Assembly (NCBI RefSeq): GCF_003590795.1
Contig: NZ_QYUL01000004.1
Coordinates: forward strand, 1-64,000
Length of the DNA: 64,000 bases
Direction of reading: 5' to 3'
Source: Azospirillum cavernae
Lineage (GTDB): Bacteria > Pseudomonadota > Alphaproteobacteria > Azospirillales > Azospirillaceae
Shown: positions 45,705-54,992 of the stretch, one piece after another
How the letters are laid out: each line of letters opens with the position of its first letter
Numbering within the stretch: position 1 is the stretch's first letter
Made by a program: the position numbers and the translations under genes
Notes under the pieces: model-generated
Told to the model about the DNA's origin: nothing
Databases searched by the model: none
What the model saw: the letters and a program-made list of their open reading frames with translations, nothing else

Positions 45705-46913
45705 TCAGGCGGTCGTGTAGTCGTAGATTTCGCGGGTGTCGCCGAAGGCCAGCTTGTAGCCCGAACTCTGGGTCTTCACGTAGGTGATGACTTGGTTGCG
45801 GATCGACTGCTCGCTCTCGGAGATCATCGAGTTCGCCTCGACCAGCTCCTCCAGCGTTTCCGCCTTGGTGTAGCCCAGCAGCTTGCCGTCCCCCATGGTC
45901 GAGGACAGAGCGAAGCCGACGTTGAAGTTCAACACCGGCAGGCTGGCCTGAAGACCGACGCCCACGGACGCCAGCCGCTCGGCCGCCGTCTTGGTGTCCA
46001 GCCCTTCGCCGGACGCGACCTTCGCGATGGCCGGCGCCATGAACAGCATCAGCCACTCGACGTAGGCGTCCCAGTTGCCCATCACCATGTCCACCGGCAC
46101 GCCCGCCTTGGCGCGCGAGACCAGCCACTTCAGCAGCGGCTTGTACTCGATCCGGCCGGACTGGGTGCCGCCGAACGCCGTCTGCTTGACCACGCCCGCC
46201 GCCGGATGCACGCCGTCGCCGTTCAGCATGACGGTCGTCGCCACGCCGACCTTCGACCGTTCCAGCTCGCGCTGAACGCGCGCCGCGAACGGGGTCAGCA
46301 TGTCGAGCGAGGCCCGGCGGCTGAACTCGTAGGTCGTCTGGTAGCCCGAACCGTGCTTCCAGATTTTGACCGAATTCTCGGTCATGCGGATCGTGCGAAC
46401 CGGGATGCGGCCACCTTCCGACACCACGGAGGTGCGGTAGTTGTCCTTGTCGTTGTCCGGGTCCAGGATCACGGCGGTGATGAGTTCCGGGCCGGAGATG
46501 GTGCGGCTGTTGGAGACCAGCGGTTCGACCGTCTCCAGGGTGTCCTGGCGGTAGGCCCACCGCATCATGTCGTCCACCACCTCCGGGAACATCGCCCGGC
46601 TGCCTTCCCAGGTCTGGAAGGTTTGGGACGCCGCCTGAAGGGTGATGCCGTTGGCGAAGTCGTTGCGCACCGGCATGTTGAGGAAGGCCAGCGAGGCTTC
46701 GTAGCCGTTCAGCCCGTCGAAGCGTGCCGGCGTCTCGGACAGGCGCGGGTCGATGGACAGCAGCAGGTAGTCGCGGACGCCGATGCCGAAGCTGTTGGCG
46801 TCACGCAGCAGGCGCAGTCCGGCGTCGCGGGACTGGCCTTCGGTGGTGAGACCGGCGAGCACCGCTTCGGGCGACCGGCGCTGGATCTCATTGAGGGAAC
46901 GAACTTCGGGCAT
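45705..46913 (-). CDS. Major capsid protein (HK97-fold type)
   Basis: 402 residues. It is the right size and in the right place (after protease-scaffold and decoration genes) for the main shell protein. Capsid-like elements are visible: a long N-terminal helical region, the segment RKDNYRTSVVSEGGRIPVRTIRMTENSVKI-type strand pattern before a central domain (KHGSGYQTTYEFSRRASLDMLTPFAARVQRELE), and a late MVMGNWDAYVEWLMLF domain. No scaffold delta domain is fused to it, in keeping with the separate scaffold in the upstream gene. Confidence 0.8.
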   Translation of the reverse strand: MPEVRSLNEIQRRSPEAVLAGLTTEGQSRDAGLRLLRDANSFGIGVRDYLLLSIDPRLSETPARFDGLNGYEASLAFLNMPVRNDFANGITLQAASQTFQTWEGSRAMFPEVVDDMMRWAYRQDTLETVEPLVSNSRTISGPELITAVILDPDNDKDNYRTSVVSEGGRIPVRTIRMTENSVKIWKHGSGYQTTYEFSRRASLDMLTPFAARVQRELERSKVGVATTVMLNGDGVHPAAGVVKQTAFGGTQSGRIEYKPLLKWLVSRAKAGVPVDMVMGNWDAYVEWLMLFMAPAIAKVASGEGLDTKTAAERLASVGVGLQASLPVLNFNVGFALSSTMGDGKLLGYTKAETLEELVEANSMISESEQSIRNQVITYVKTQSSGYKLAFGDTREIYDYTTA

Positions 46914-46946
46914 AGGATTGAGACCCTTGTTGAAGCCGACGCGGGC

Positions 46947-47345
46947 TTACTGGAAGACGACGACGACGTAGCCGGTCAGAACCTCGGCCACGAAATTGTT
47001 GGGTTGCGCGGTGGTCGCCGCCTTGACGGTCCCGTCCCCGGCGCCGACGACCGACTGGCCGACGTTGATGGTGGCGCCGCTCTTGACCGGCAGCTTGTAG
47101 CCGCCCTTGGTCTGCATGGCGCCGACCAGGATGCCTTCCTGGCTGCGGTCCTCGACGGTGAAGAGGACGCCCCGGACGATGTCGCCATCGGCGGCGGGCT
47201 TCATCGTGTTGGCGGTGGTGTCGGCCGACAGCGCGCAGCCGACGTGGGCCTTGCCGGTGCCCGAGGCGAGATAGACGGTGTAGCCGAACTCCGGGTGGTC
47301 GAGACCCAGCAGCGTCACACCCATGCCAATGCCGTTGTAGGCCAT
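46947..47345 (-). CDS. Capsid decoration-like protein
   Basis: 132 residues, Gly/Ala/Val-rich and beta-type (VGCALSADTTANTMKPAADGDIVRGVLFTVEDRSQEGILVGAMQTKGGYKLPV...). Placed between protease-scaffold and major capsid genes as lambda D is, and of similar size. It would stabilise the shell at the trimer positions. Confidence 0.65.
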   Translation of the reverse strand: MAYNGIGMGVTLLGLDHPEFGYTVYLASGTGKAHVGCALSADTTANTMKPAADGDIVRGVLFTVEDRSQEGILVGAMQTKGGYKLPVKSGATINVGQSVVGAGDGTVKAATTAQPNNFVAEVLTGYVVVVFQ

Positions 47346-47357
47346 GGAACCTGCTCC

Positions 47358-48557
47358 TTAATTGCGCGACTTGAAGGCGGCGTTGGTGAAACCGGCGCCC
47401 TTGGCGGCGTCGGAGACCGCGCCGGTGGCGACCCCGCCGACCGGAATCAGCGACGAGAGCTTGCCCTGCGCCGCCGTGATGCCAGCGATCAGCTCCGTCG
47501 CCGTCTTGGGCGCGGTCGCGTCCTTCTGGCCGAGGGCGACGTGCAGCTTGGTGAACTGGTCCGTCAGGAAGGAGAGCGTCGGATCGGTGTCGATCTTGAC
47601 CGGCTCGACCTTCTCGGCCTCGGCCAGCTTCGCCGCGAGTTCGGTGATCTGGGTGTTGAGGCCGTCGATCTTGGCGGTCAGGCTGGCGACCTCGCCGCCC
47701 TTGGCGTCGAGGTCTTTCTTGGCGGTGGCGAGGTCCGCCTGGGCGGTCGCCAACTGGGACGCGAAGCCCGTCAGTTCGGACAGGTTCACGGTCACGGGAT
47801 CGGGCATGGTGGGTTCTTTCGATGCCGTCAGTTGAAGGAGGAGGGCCTTGCCCGTCGTGCCGCTGGCGGTCAGGGCGGCGCCCTGCGCGGCGGCCTGGGA
47901 CAGAATCTTCGCCCCGTTCGCGGCCCCCTTGCCGACCAGGGACATCTCGTGCCAAGCGCTGAGACCATCGACGTGGGTGTGGACGCTGTCCTTGCCGATG
48001 GCGTGGCCGTTCTCACAGGTCAGGGAGAGGACGTTCATGAAGTCCGCGTCCGGGCCGAGATAGTCGAACCCACACTTGGAACAGGTGATCGTCTTGGCCT
48101 GGAATCCGACCGACACCTCATCGACGGTGGCGTTCTCGATCTTGTTGATGAGATCGGTCTCGGTGTTCGGGATGTAGAACTGGACCGGAAGCTGCGGGCG
48201 GTTGGAGCGGTCGCGCGTGATCTCGGCCCAGAACGCCTTGCCGACCGGGAGCACCTTGGTGTCGTGCATCACCTGGATCGGCACGCCCTCGCCCCGCTGG
48301 AGCATGGCGGCCATCTCGGTCATCGTGCGTTCGGAGACCACGGCGCCGTCGAAGATCGACCCCTTCTGCCGGATCGGCAGGGTGTTCAGCGCCAGGGCCT
48401 CGTAGACCACGAGGTTGTCGAGATTGACGTCGTTGCCGGCCGTCGTCTTGATCCGGCTGGCAATGACATCGGTGACTTGGACCCGCTTGCCCATGCCGTC
48501 ATCCAAGTAAAGGGGTGAGGTCTGGGCAAGTTGACCGAATGGGTTCGGCTGCTTCAA
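47358..48557 (-). CDS. Prohead protease-scaffold fusion
   Basis: 399 residues. The N-terminal half matches the S78 prohead protease fold: H98 in VPIQVMHD and S149 in DEVSVGFQ are the likely catalytic pair. A four-ligand zinc-finger-like insertion follows (C159, C162, C181, H185). LSAWHEMSLVGKGAANGAKIL closes the protease half. The C-terminal half (about 251-340) is a coiled coil (LATAQADLATAKKDLDAKGGEVASLTAKIDGLN) typical of scaffolds. An in-frame ATG at 47807 (M251) starts exactly at the scaffold domain. It cleaves capsid and scaffold proteins during head maturation. Confidence 0.8.
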   Translation of the reverse strand: MKQPNPFGQLAQTSPLYLDDGMGKRVQVTDVIASRIKTTAGNDVNLDNLVVYEALALNTLPIRQKGSIFDGAVVSERTMTEMAAMLQRGEGVPIQVMHDTKVLPVGKAFWAEITRDRSNRPQLPVQFYIPNTETDLINKIENATVDEVSVGFQAKTITCSKCGFDYLGPDADFMNVLSLTCENGHAIGKDSVHTHVDGLSAWHEMSLVGKGAANGAKILSQAAAQGAALTASGTTGKALLLQLTASKEPTMPDPVTVNLSELTGFASQLATAQADLATAKKDLDAKGGEVASLTAKIDGLNTQITELAAKLAEAEKVEPVKIDTDPTLSFLTDQFTKLHVALGQKDATAPKTATELIAGITAAQGKLSSLIPVGGVATGAVSDAAKGAGFTNAAFKSRN

Positions 48558-48582
48558 CGTGATAGGGATTACTGGTCCAGCC

Positions 48583-50037
48583 CTAACTCTTCTTGACCAT
48601 TTTGCTGTTCGCCACGGCGCTGCCCTCCGGGGTCAGGCTGCGGTCGAGGGCGTTGCCGCTCTCCTCGGCACTGGTGTCGGTGGTGGTCGAGCTGACCGTC
48701 ATGAAGCCGGTGCCAGCCAGGGCGGGCGCGTCGTCCGGTCGGTGGCGACCGAACATTTCCATGTGGAACTCGTCGTCGTTGATGAGGCCCAGGGACAGCA
48801 GCGACAGCAGACGGGACTGGCGCATGGTCATGTGGTTTTCCAGCTCCAGCGAAGGCCGGAGTTCAGCCTTGCGGAAGCGGACCACCGCGTAGTTGGCGCG
48901 GCCCTGCATCATCAGCGCGAAGGTGAAGAGGCGGGACAGATTGTCGGCCACCGGCTCGTTGATCTCGTCCGCGTTCATGGAAAAGATGCGGGCCTCGACC
49001 GACGCCGTGTTCACGCCGCTCTCCCCCCGGCCGATGATCGTGGACATCACCTTCAGGGCCGCCTGGTTCTGGGCGTTCAGAACGTCGATGACCTTCGAGA
49101 TGTCGATGCCCACGCCGGGGTTGTCGTCGTTGATGATGGAGGCTTCCACGCTGTCCCAATGGATGAACGCCTGATCCACCCGCAGCGAGCCGAAGGACTT
49201 GGCGATCTCCTGCAACTTGCTCCGCGCCCAATTCGCCATCTTGTCGGCGTCCGCCTGAACGTCGGCGGGCGCGGACTGGCGAACCACATCCTCCAGCACC
49301 TTGATGTCAATGCGCGGGAAGCCGGTGACGTACATGATCCGGTACAGATCGTTGATGACCTGCTGACGCGCGGCGATGGTGTTGATCGCCGAGACGAAAT
49401 GGCTGTTCGTGTAGATCGAGGTCGGGTCGCGGCGGAAGAAGCTGACGAAGAAGGTCGGGATGTCGAGCGGGATTTCGCCCACTCCCCCCGCCGGGATTTG
49501 CACCGGCTTGTACTGGCCGGGCTTCGGCTCCTTCCAGCGCACCGTGGCGAGGTCCACCTGCCGGATTTCGCTGGGGGCCAGGGTGCGGTCGAACACCAGT
49601 TCGTTCGCCACGCCGCCGCGCAGCAGGATCATGTAGCGCATCTCGGCGGCCAGCAGCCGGAGAGAGGGTTTGAGCTGGAAGGCCGAGAAGTCGGACTGCA
49701 CCGTCAGGCGCCGGATGATCTGCTGAAGGACGGCGTACCCCTCGCGGTCCAGGTTTCCCTGCTCATCATGCACGCTGACCAGCATGTCGGTGTTCGAGAC
49801 GGTCAGGTAGGCGTTGACGGCGGCGCTCACGTCCGGGTCGCCCTGAAACGCCTCCTTCATGATGGAGCGGCTGTCCTTGCGGAACCTGTCCTTGAACAGG
49901 TCGCGCATGTGTTCCTGGTACATCGGGACGGAAAGCAGCCCGCCCGGCGTCTGACCGTTGAAGGTGTTGGTGATCGAGGCGCCGCCGCGATTGGCCCGGC
50001 GTTTGAAGCCCCCGAGCTTGAACAGGTCCATCACCAT
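48583..50037 (-). CDS. Portal protein
   Basis: 484 residues from ATG 50037, which lies inside the end of the terminase gene (a further ATG at 50031 overlaps its TGA). Portal features: VPMYQEHMRDLFKDRFRKDSRSIMKEAFQGDPDVSAAVNAYLTVSN, a stem region ADADKMANWARSKLQEIAKSFG, and IDVLNAQNQAALKVMSTIIGRGESGVNTASVEARIF (clip/wing region). It forms the dodecamer through which DNA enters. The frame is open upstream to 50163, but that part overlaps terminase and lacks coding support. Confidence 0.85.
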   Translation of the reverse strand: MVMDLFKLGGFKRRANRGGASITNTFNGQTPGGLLSVPMYQEHMRDLFKDRFRKDSRSIMKEAFQGDPDVSAAVNAYLTVSNTDMLVSVHDEQGNLDREGYAVLQQIIRRLTVQSDFSAFQLKPSLRLLAAEMRYMILLRGGVANELVFDRTLAPSEIRQVDLATVRWKEPKPGQYKPVQIPAGGVGEIPLDIPTFFVSFFRRDPTSIYTNSHFVSAINTIAARQQVINDLYRIMYVTGFPRIDIKVLEDVVRQSAPADVQADADKMANWARSKLQEIAKSFGSLRVDQAFIHWDSVEASIINDDNPGVGIDISKVIDVLNAQNQAALKVMSTIIGRGESGVNTASVEARIFSMNADEINEPVADNLSRLFTFALMMQGRANYAVVRFRKAELRPSLELENHMTMRQSRLLSLLSLGLINDDEFHMEMFGRHRPDDAPALAGTGFMTVSSTTTDTSAEESGNALDRSLTPEGSAVANSKMVKKS

Positions 50038-51761
50038 GATAGCAGCCCCTGGCTGTGGCTCGACGGAACCAGGAGACCCACGTCGTCGGGCACCCAGTCC
50101 GCGCCAATGGTTTCGTAGAGGGTTCGCGTCTCGGCCTTCCGCAGCGGCTGAAGCGCCTGCCAAAGCCGGAGGCTGAACAGCATGAAACCGAGGGCGTGGA
50201 AGTAATGATCGTCGCCCTTGAGCTTCACCCAGCGGGCCGGGCTTTCCGGCTTCTCGTCGCGCACGTTGTCGCGGAAGTGGGTGATGATCGTTTCCTTCTG
50301 GTGGCCGTAGCCGCAGAGGGTGATCCTCTTCGAGCGGACGGACTTGGCCGCCACGTCGAGGAGCGAGGTGCGGTCGGCCTGGGCGTAGGCCGGGTTCTTG
50401 AACTCGTCGAAGACGATGTTGATTTCGGCCGATCCACGGTACTCGACGGGGAACACCTTCCTCCCGCTGACCTCGAAGATGTCGTGGGCGGTCGGGGTGT
50501 AGGGGTGACGGTCAACCGCGCCGGCCACGATGTTGACCTGACCGCACAGGCCCTTCACCCGGTCCACGATGTCGTTGGCCGGGATCGTCTCGAACAGCAG
50601 CGCGTCGCAGTCCTCCGGCGTGCCGACGCCCAGGATCAGGTGGCAGACCGCGCCCATGTCGATGCCCAGGAAATGCGGGCGGGTCGGGTCCACCTCATCC
50701 GGCCGGGTCGGGACCGGGGCGATGCACGCCTCGATGTCGGCGCGCTCCAGGCGGATGTTGCCGTCGATGTAGGGCTTGCCCAGCACCGTGTTCGACCAGC
50801 CGCGCAGATAGTCGCGGCGCTTGTATTCCAGAAGCTGGCCGATGATGTAGGGGATGCCGATGCGGCCGGTGGACAGCGGGCGGACCCGATAGCCCCGCGC
50901 GTGCTGGATGTCGGGCCGCTGGGCGACCCAGCGGCGCCCCTCATCGTCCAGATCGAGTGGGCCTTGGTGGCAGCGCTCGCACATGACGTAGGCGCCGAGA
51001 AGGTCCAGCTTGGGCATCAGGCTTTCGGTGATGTGCCCCAGGTCTTCGATGTCGTCGGGCAGACCGGGGATCACCACGAAGTCGCGGGTGAAGTCCGGGA
51101 TCTGAACGTGACGGCAATAGGGGCAGCGGATGACCCACTCGCGCTGGTCCGTCACCTCATAGTCGCCGTCAATCCCGAAGCCGAAGAAGGTCGGGGTCGA
51201 GAAGCGGTGCTTGATCCGCCATTCGGAATTCTGGAGACGCGACTGGAACAGGGACAGCATTCCCTGATCGGTCAGGTCCACCTCGTCATGGACGAGGTAA
51301 TCGGCGGGCGTCGAGGTGGCGGCGCCCTCCGTCGCGTTGGTCATCAGCAGGAAGCTCGTGCCGAACTGCATCGTGGACATCGAGCGGACCATCTTCTCCC
51401 CGCTCTCCGGCTGGAAGACGGCGTTCTCTTCGATGCAGGGTTTCACCCGCATCTGGCTGACCTTCTTGAACATCGCCTCGTCGGGCAACGTGTAGATCGC
51501 GTTGACCCCTTTGTTGCGCTTCACGAAGGCGAGGATTTTGCGGACCTGAACCTCGGTCAAACCAACCTGGGAGCATTTGATGACCGACAAATTCTCGTGC
51601 ATGTCATCGGCGATGGCCTGTTGAAACGGATACTTCGCCATCGAGAATGGCCGCCCCCGCAGCAATGTGTTCTGCGTGATCCAGTCACCATAGCTCGCCG
51701 CCTGATCGACATCGAAGCGGGCGCGGGCGCGCGACAGGAAGTCTTGGATTGGACGGGTCAT
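50031..51761 (-). CDS. Terminase large subunit (gpA family)
   Basis: 576 residues. ATPase domain: an adenine/Walker-A-like segment KCSQVGLTE (62-70) and Walker B LVHDEVDL (D159/E160), followed by a coupling region. Zinc-type cysteine pairs are C213-P-Y-C216 and C261-E-R-C264. The nuclease domain begins with FLGIDMGA (D368), the first acidic residue of the RNase-H-like fold. These together match lambda-gpA-type terminases, which cut and pump DNA at cos or similar sites. It heads the late operon; the divergent promoter region 51762-51894 contains a perfect palindrome. Confidence 0.92.
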   Translation of the reverse strand: MTRPIQDFLSRARARFDVDQAASYGDWITQNTLLRGRPFSMAKYPFQQAIADDMHENLSVIKCSQVGLTEVQVRKILAFVKRNKGVNAIYTLPDEAMFKKVSQMRVKPCIEENAVFQPESGEKMVRSMSTMQFGTSFLLMTNATEGAATSTPADYLVHDEVDLTDQGMLSLFQSRLQNSEWRIKHRFSTPTFFGFGIDGDYEVTDQREWVIRCPYCRHVQIPDFTRDFVVIPGLPDDIEDLGHITESLMPKLDLLGAYVMCERCHQGPLDLDDEGRRWVAQRPDIQHARGYRVRPLSTGRIGIPYIIGQLLEYKRRDYLRGWSNTVLGKPYIDGNIRLERADIEACIAPVPTRPDEVDPTRPHFLGIDMGAVCHLILGVGTPEDCDALLFETIPANDIVDRVKGLCGQVNIVAGAVDRHPYTPTAHDIFEVSGRKVFPVEYRGSAEINIVFDEFKNPAYAQADRTSLLDVAAKSVRSKRITLCGYGHQKETIITHFRDNVRDEKPESPARWVKLKGDDHYFHALGFMLFSLRLWQALQPLRKAETRTLYETIGADWVPDDVGLLVPSSHSQGLLSW

Positions 51762-51803
51762 CGGGCGACGGTAGTCGGGCGACGACTTGGCGCACAGCGA
51801 AAG

Positions 51804-51829
51804 GACGTTAGCGAATCCTCGCTAACGTC
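51804..51829. promoter_or_regulatory. Perfect 11-bp palindrome between divergent terminase and replication genes
   Basis: GACGTTAGCGA (51804-51814) and TCGCTAACGTC (51819-51829) flank a four-base spacer. It is centred in the 133 bases between the terminase start (51761) and the 51895 start, as expected of an operator acting on both promoters. A lesser relative, ATTAGC...GCTAAT, lies at about 42896-42915 between tail genes. Confidence 0.6.
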
Positions 51830-51894
51830 TCTGGCGTTGCGCCCAGGGGGCGTTGTCGCGAACGATCTGGGCCTCCCCCCACTCCAGGCCGCCC

Positions 51895-52377
51895 ATGCGC
51901 TTCTACCCTGATCTCAGTCAGAAGACGTTGGCCCCGCTCCAGGTGGTGCAGGAACAGCTCCGGCTGGACCCGGCCTATCTGGACGCGGATGACTGCTCCT
52001 ACGACGCCAAGGTCAAAGAGCTGCTGAAGCTCCTGGCTCCGGGTTCCGGCGACAGCCCCCAGGCTTTTCTGCGCCGCGCCGGATCGAAGCAGCAAATCCT
52101 CGAAGACGAAACCCAAGCCCTCTACCTGGAAATCCGCGACTTCGGCCAGAAGCTGAAGGCCGACGACGTGTCCGAGCGGATGTCCTACTACCGGACCCGC
52201 ACCGCCCTGCTGGAAAAGCTCATCTCCTTGACGGAGCGGGCCAGCAGCATGAAGGCGGTTGGTCAGTTCCAGGACATCGTGCTGGGCATCTTCGAGGACA
52301 TGCTGACGCCCGACCAGCGGGCCGAAGCCATGGAACGCCTGGGCGCCGCCCTCGAAACCCAGGACGACCATGGCTGA
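51895..52377 (+). CDS. Small helical protein, possible terminase small subunit
   Basis: 160 residues from ATG 51895. All-helical, with many charged residues (LKLLAPGSGDSPQAFLRRAGSKQQILEDETQALYLEIRDFGQKLK) and a C-terminal helix FEDMLTPDQRAEAMERLGA. It is divergent from the large terminase and overlaps the primase-helicase start by eight bases. Size and proximity would suit TerS, and the acidic helical shape would also suit a replication accessory protein. No motif decides between them. Confidence 0.55.
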   Translation: MRFYPDLSQKTLAPLQVVQEQLRLDPAYLDADDCSYDAKVKELLKLLAPGSGDSPQAFLRRAGSKQQILEDETQALYLEIRDFGQKLKADDVSERMSYYRTRTALLEKLISLTERASSMKAVGQFQDIVLGIFEDMLTPDQRAEAMERLGAALETQDDHG

Positions 52378-54802
52378 CCTCTTCGCCGCGCACGCCCCGG
52401 CCTTCTGGTCGCGCGGCATTCCCGCCATCCCGCTCGTCAAGGGCCAGAAGCGTCCCGCCATCGACGCTTGGCAGATGTTCAGCGACAGCCTGCCGACCGA
52501 AGAGCAGAAGGCCCGCTGGCTGTCGGAGTTCGCCCACGGGAACATCGGCGTCGCGCTCGGCCCCCAGTCCGGCATCGAGATGCTGGACGTGGACACCGAC
52601 GACCCCAAGGTTCACCAGTTCATCGACACCGTGCTGCCGCACAGCCCGTGGCGGCGTCTTGGCCGCAAGGGATTCGCTCTGGCCTTCCGCTGGTCGGGAC
52701 ACCGCACCTTCCGCATCAAGCAGGCGGACGACGCGACCATCATGGAGCTGCTGTCCGCCAAGACGCAGCTCGTGATCCCGCCGTCGATCCACCCGGACAC
52801 CGGGCTTCCCTACCGGGCGAACGTCGATCTGCTGGAAGTCTACGACGAGCTTCCGCCGCTCCCGCGCGACGTGGAGATCATCCTGCGCGAAGGGCTGAAG
52901 GAACTCGGCTACGAGCTGTCGGCCAACGGCTTCACCAAGCTGACGGAATGGGTGGCGCCGGGCGCCCGCGACAACCGGATGATCCAGGTCGCCGGTCTCT
53001 ACGCCAACACCATCCTGCGCGGCGAGGTCACGTTCCTCGAAGCCGTCGCCCAGATGCGCGGTTGGCACGACGCCCGCGTGGAGAAGGTCGCGGGCGACGA
53101 CGTTGACATCAACAAGGGCATCGTCCGCATGGCGGAGTTCCTGGTCTCGGATGTGACCGGGGACAAGCGCCGCATGTTGCCGGTCGGTTGGGACGCCAAC
53201 CTGTCGGGGGAGATGAAGTCCGGGCTGGGCCTGAACGTCATCACCGACGAGAACCAGGAATGGACGCCCGAACAGGTGCGGACCCACCTGGACGCCGCGC
53301 TTGGCGCGCTTCCTCCCGAGGATCTTCGCCGCGTCGATGAGGTGAACAAGGCGCTGGACCGGATCGCCCGCCAGCAGTTCGACGCTCTGCACGAGGAGCA
53401 AATCCTCCGCTGGATCGCCGAGACCTCGATGACCGGCATTTCCTTCACGTCGCTGAAGCGGCGGCTGCGGGAACTGCGCCAGGGCGAGGTGGTCGGCACC
53501 GACCACAGCGAGATCGCCGAACAGGTGCTGGCCGACCTGCGCCGCTTCGGCGAGGTGCGGTTCGCCTTCAACAAATTCTGGTCCTGGACCGGCTCGCACT
53601 GGGAACGGAAGATCGACGAGGACATCTACCGCCTGATCTCGAACGATTACGGCGATCTTCCCGCCGCCCGCAAGGCGGCGGATCACAGCGGCATCCTCAA
53701 GGTGATGGGCCGCAAGGTCTCCCGCCCGCTGGTCGATAGCGCCCTCGTCGGCATCAACTTCGCCAACGGCTACCTTTCCCAGGATGGCCGGATGCTGCCG
53801 CACGATCCGGCCTATGGGGCGACCTACTGTCTGCCCTACCGCTACATGCCCGAGCTGGCCGACCGTTGCCCGCGCTGGCTGGCCTTTCTGAACGAGCGCT
53901 GGGCCAAGGACGCCGACCGCCCGGACAAGATCACGGCCCTCCAGGAGGCGATGTGCGCCACGCTCATGGGCATGGCGCCGCGCCTCCAGCGCGCGGTCCT
54001 GCTGGTCGGCGTGGCCCGCTCCGGCAAATCCCAGGTGCTGAAGGTGATGCGCGGCCTGCTGCCCGAGGAGGCGGTGAGCAACATCCCGCCGAACACCTGG
54101 GGCGACAAGTTCATGCCGGTCGGTTTCGTCGGCAAGCTGCTGAACGTGGCGGGCGAACTGTCCGAAAGCAAATACATCCAGGGCGACATCTTCAAGCAGG
54201 TGGTCGAGGGCGAGAGCATCCCGGTCCAGTACAAGGGGAAGGACGCCTTCGACATCCGACCGATGTGCGCCCACTGGTTCGGGTCGAACCATCTGCCGAA
54301 GACCAGGGACACGTCGGAAGGGTTCAACCGCCGCTGGCTGGTCCTGACCTTCAACCAGCCGGTCCCGCTGGAAGACGTGCAACTCGACTTCGCGGACATC
54401 CTGATCGCCGAGGAGCGCGAGGCGATCACCGCCTGGGCGATCCAGGGGATGCCGCGCCTGATCCGCCAGCACAGCTACACCATCCCGGCGTCTCACGCCC
54501 AGGCCGTGGAGGCAATGGCGGACGCCAATGACAGCGTGCGTTTTTTTATGAAGCAGAAGGGCGTGGGCGTCCTATGCCTGAATTCCGCCCCCACCTCATC
54601 GACACAACTCTACACCGAATACTATCGCTTCTGCGCCGAGGCGGGGGATGCCCGGCCTGTTACCTTGAGGAGCTTCTTGGGTCGGATGGAGAATTTGGCG
54701 AACGTCTTCGGCTTCACGCCCATTTCGCAGAAGGACAAGGATGGAAACACCCAAGTGTTGTACGTGAACGGCACCTCTGCGACGCCCGCCGAGGCCGCGT
54801 GA
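52370..54802 (+). CDS. Primase-helicase (prim-pol + D5/P4-type SF3 helicase)
   Basis: 810 residues. The N-terminal 250 residues form a prim-pol domain (AFWSRGIPAIPLVKGQKRPAIDAWQMF, NIGVALGPQSGIEMLDVDTDD, LVIPPSIHPDTGLPYRANVD, the typical D-x-D and P-P-S-x-H segments). The C-terminal half is a P4-type SF3 helicase: Walker A GVARSGKS (547-554, K553), then EAVSNIPPNTWGDKFMPVGFVGKLLNVAGELSE (Walker B/NTPase region) and HWFGSNHLPKTRDTSEGFNRRWLVL (arginine region). The enzyme would start and unwind for phage DNA replication. ATG 52370 overlaps the previous gene. Confidence 0.9.
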   Translation: MADLFAAHAPAFWSRGIPAIPLVKGQKRPAIDAWQMFSDSLPTEEQKARWLSEFAHGNIGVALGPQSGIEMLDVDTDDPKVHQFIDTVLPHSPWRRLGRKGFALAFRWSGHRTFRIKQADDATIMELLSAKTQLVIPPSIHPDTGLPYRANVDLLEVYDELPPLPRDVEIILREGLKELGYELSANGFTKLTEWVAPGARDNRMIQVAGLYANTILRGEVTFLEAVAQMRGWHDARVEKVAGDDVDINKGIVRMAEFLVSDVTGDKRRMLPVGWDANLSGEMKSGLGLNVITDENQEWTPEQVRTHLDAALGALPPEDLRRVDEVNKALDRIARQQFDALHEEQILRWIAETSMTGISFTSLKRRLRELRQGEVVGTDHSEIAEQVLADLRRFGEVRFAFNKFWSWTGSHWERKIDEDIYRLISNDYGDLPAARKAADHSGILKVMGRKVSRPLVDSALVGINFANGYLSQDGRMLPHDPAYGATYCLPYRYMPELADRCPRWLAFLNERWAKDADRPDKITALQEAMCATLMGMAPRLQRAVLLVGVARSGKSQVLKVMRGLLPEEAVSNIPPNTWGDKFMPVGFVGKLLNVAGELSESKYIQGDIFKQVVEGESIPVQYKGKDAFDIRPMCAHWFGSNHLPKTRDTSEGFNRRWLVLTFNQPVPLEDVQLDFADILIAEEREAITAWAIQGMPRLIRQHSYTIPASHAQAVEAMADANDSVRFFMKQKGVGVLCLNSAPTSSTQLYTEYYRFCAEAGDARPVTLRSFLGRMENLANVFGFTPISQKDKDGNTQVLYVNGTSATPAEAA

Positions 54803-54894
54803 TCGAAATCACCCGGCCCGACCTGATCGAGCTGTTCTACTGGCAGAACGTTGCAAGCGTGCCTACCCGGTTTAGGCAGTCACCCACGGCATAG
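54799..54894 (+). pseudogene. Possible stump of a gene cut by the nuclease island
   Basis: GTG 54799 overlaps the primase stop, and 31 codons follow (VIEITRPDLIELFYWQNVASVPT..., stop 54892-54894). The first 20 residues have good coding character; then composition drops to that of the low-GC island. Such translational coupling is the rule in this prophage, so this looks like the start of a downstream gene whose remainder was replaced. Too short to be sure. Confidence 0.3.
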
Positions 54895-54992
54895 AGGGAA
54901 GGTAAAGCGTGCATCGCGACCTCCCAATCAACATCATATGAACCGACTAAGTCATGCTATACGTGTTATGCTCTCTGATTTTCGCGGCATCC

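Noticed and set aside
52220-54496. 758-codon minus-strand ORF
   Set aside because: Antisense to the primase-helicase, whose prim-pol and Walker motifs identify the plus strand as coding.
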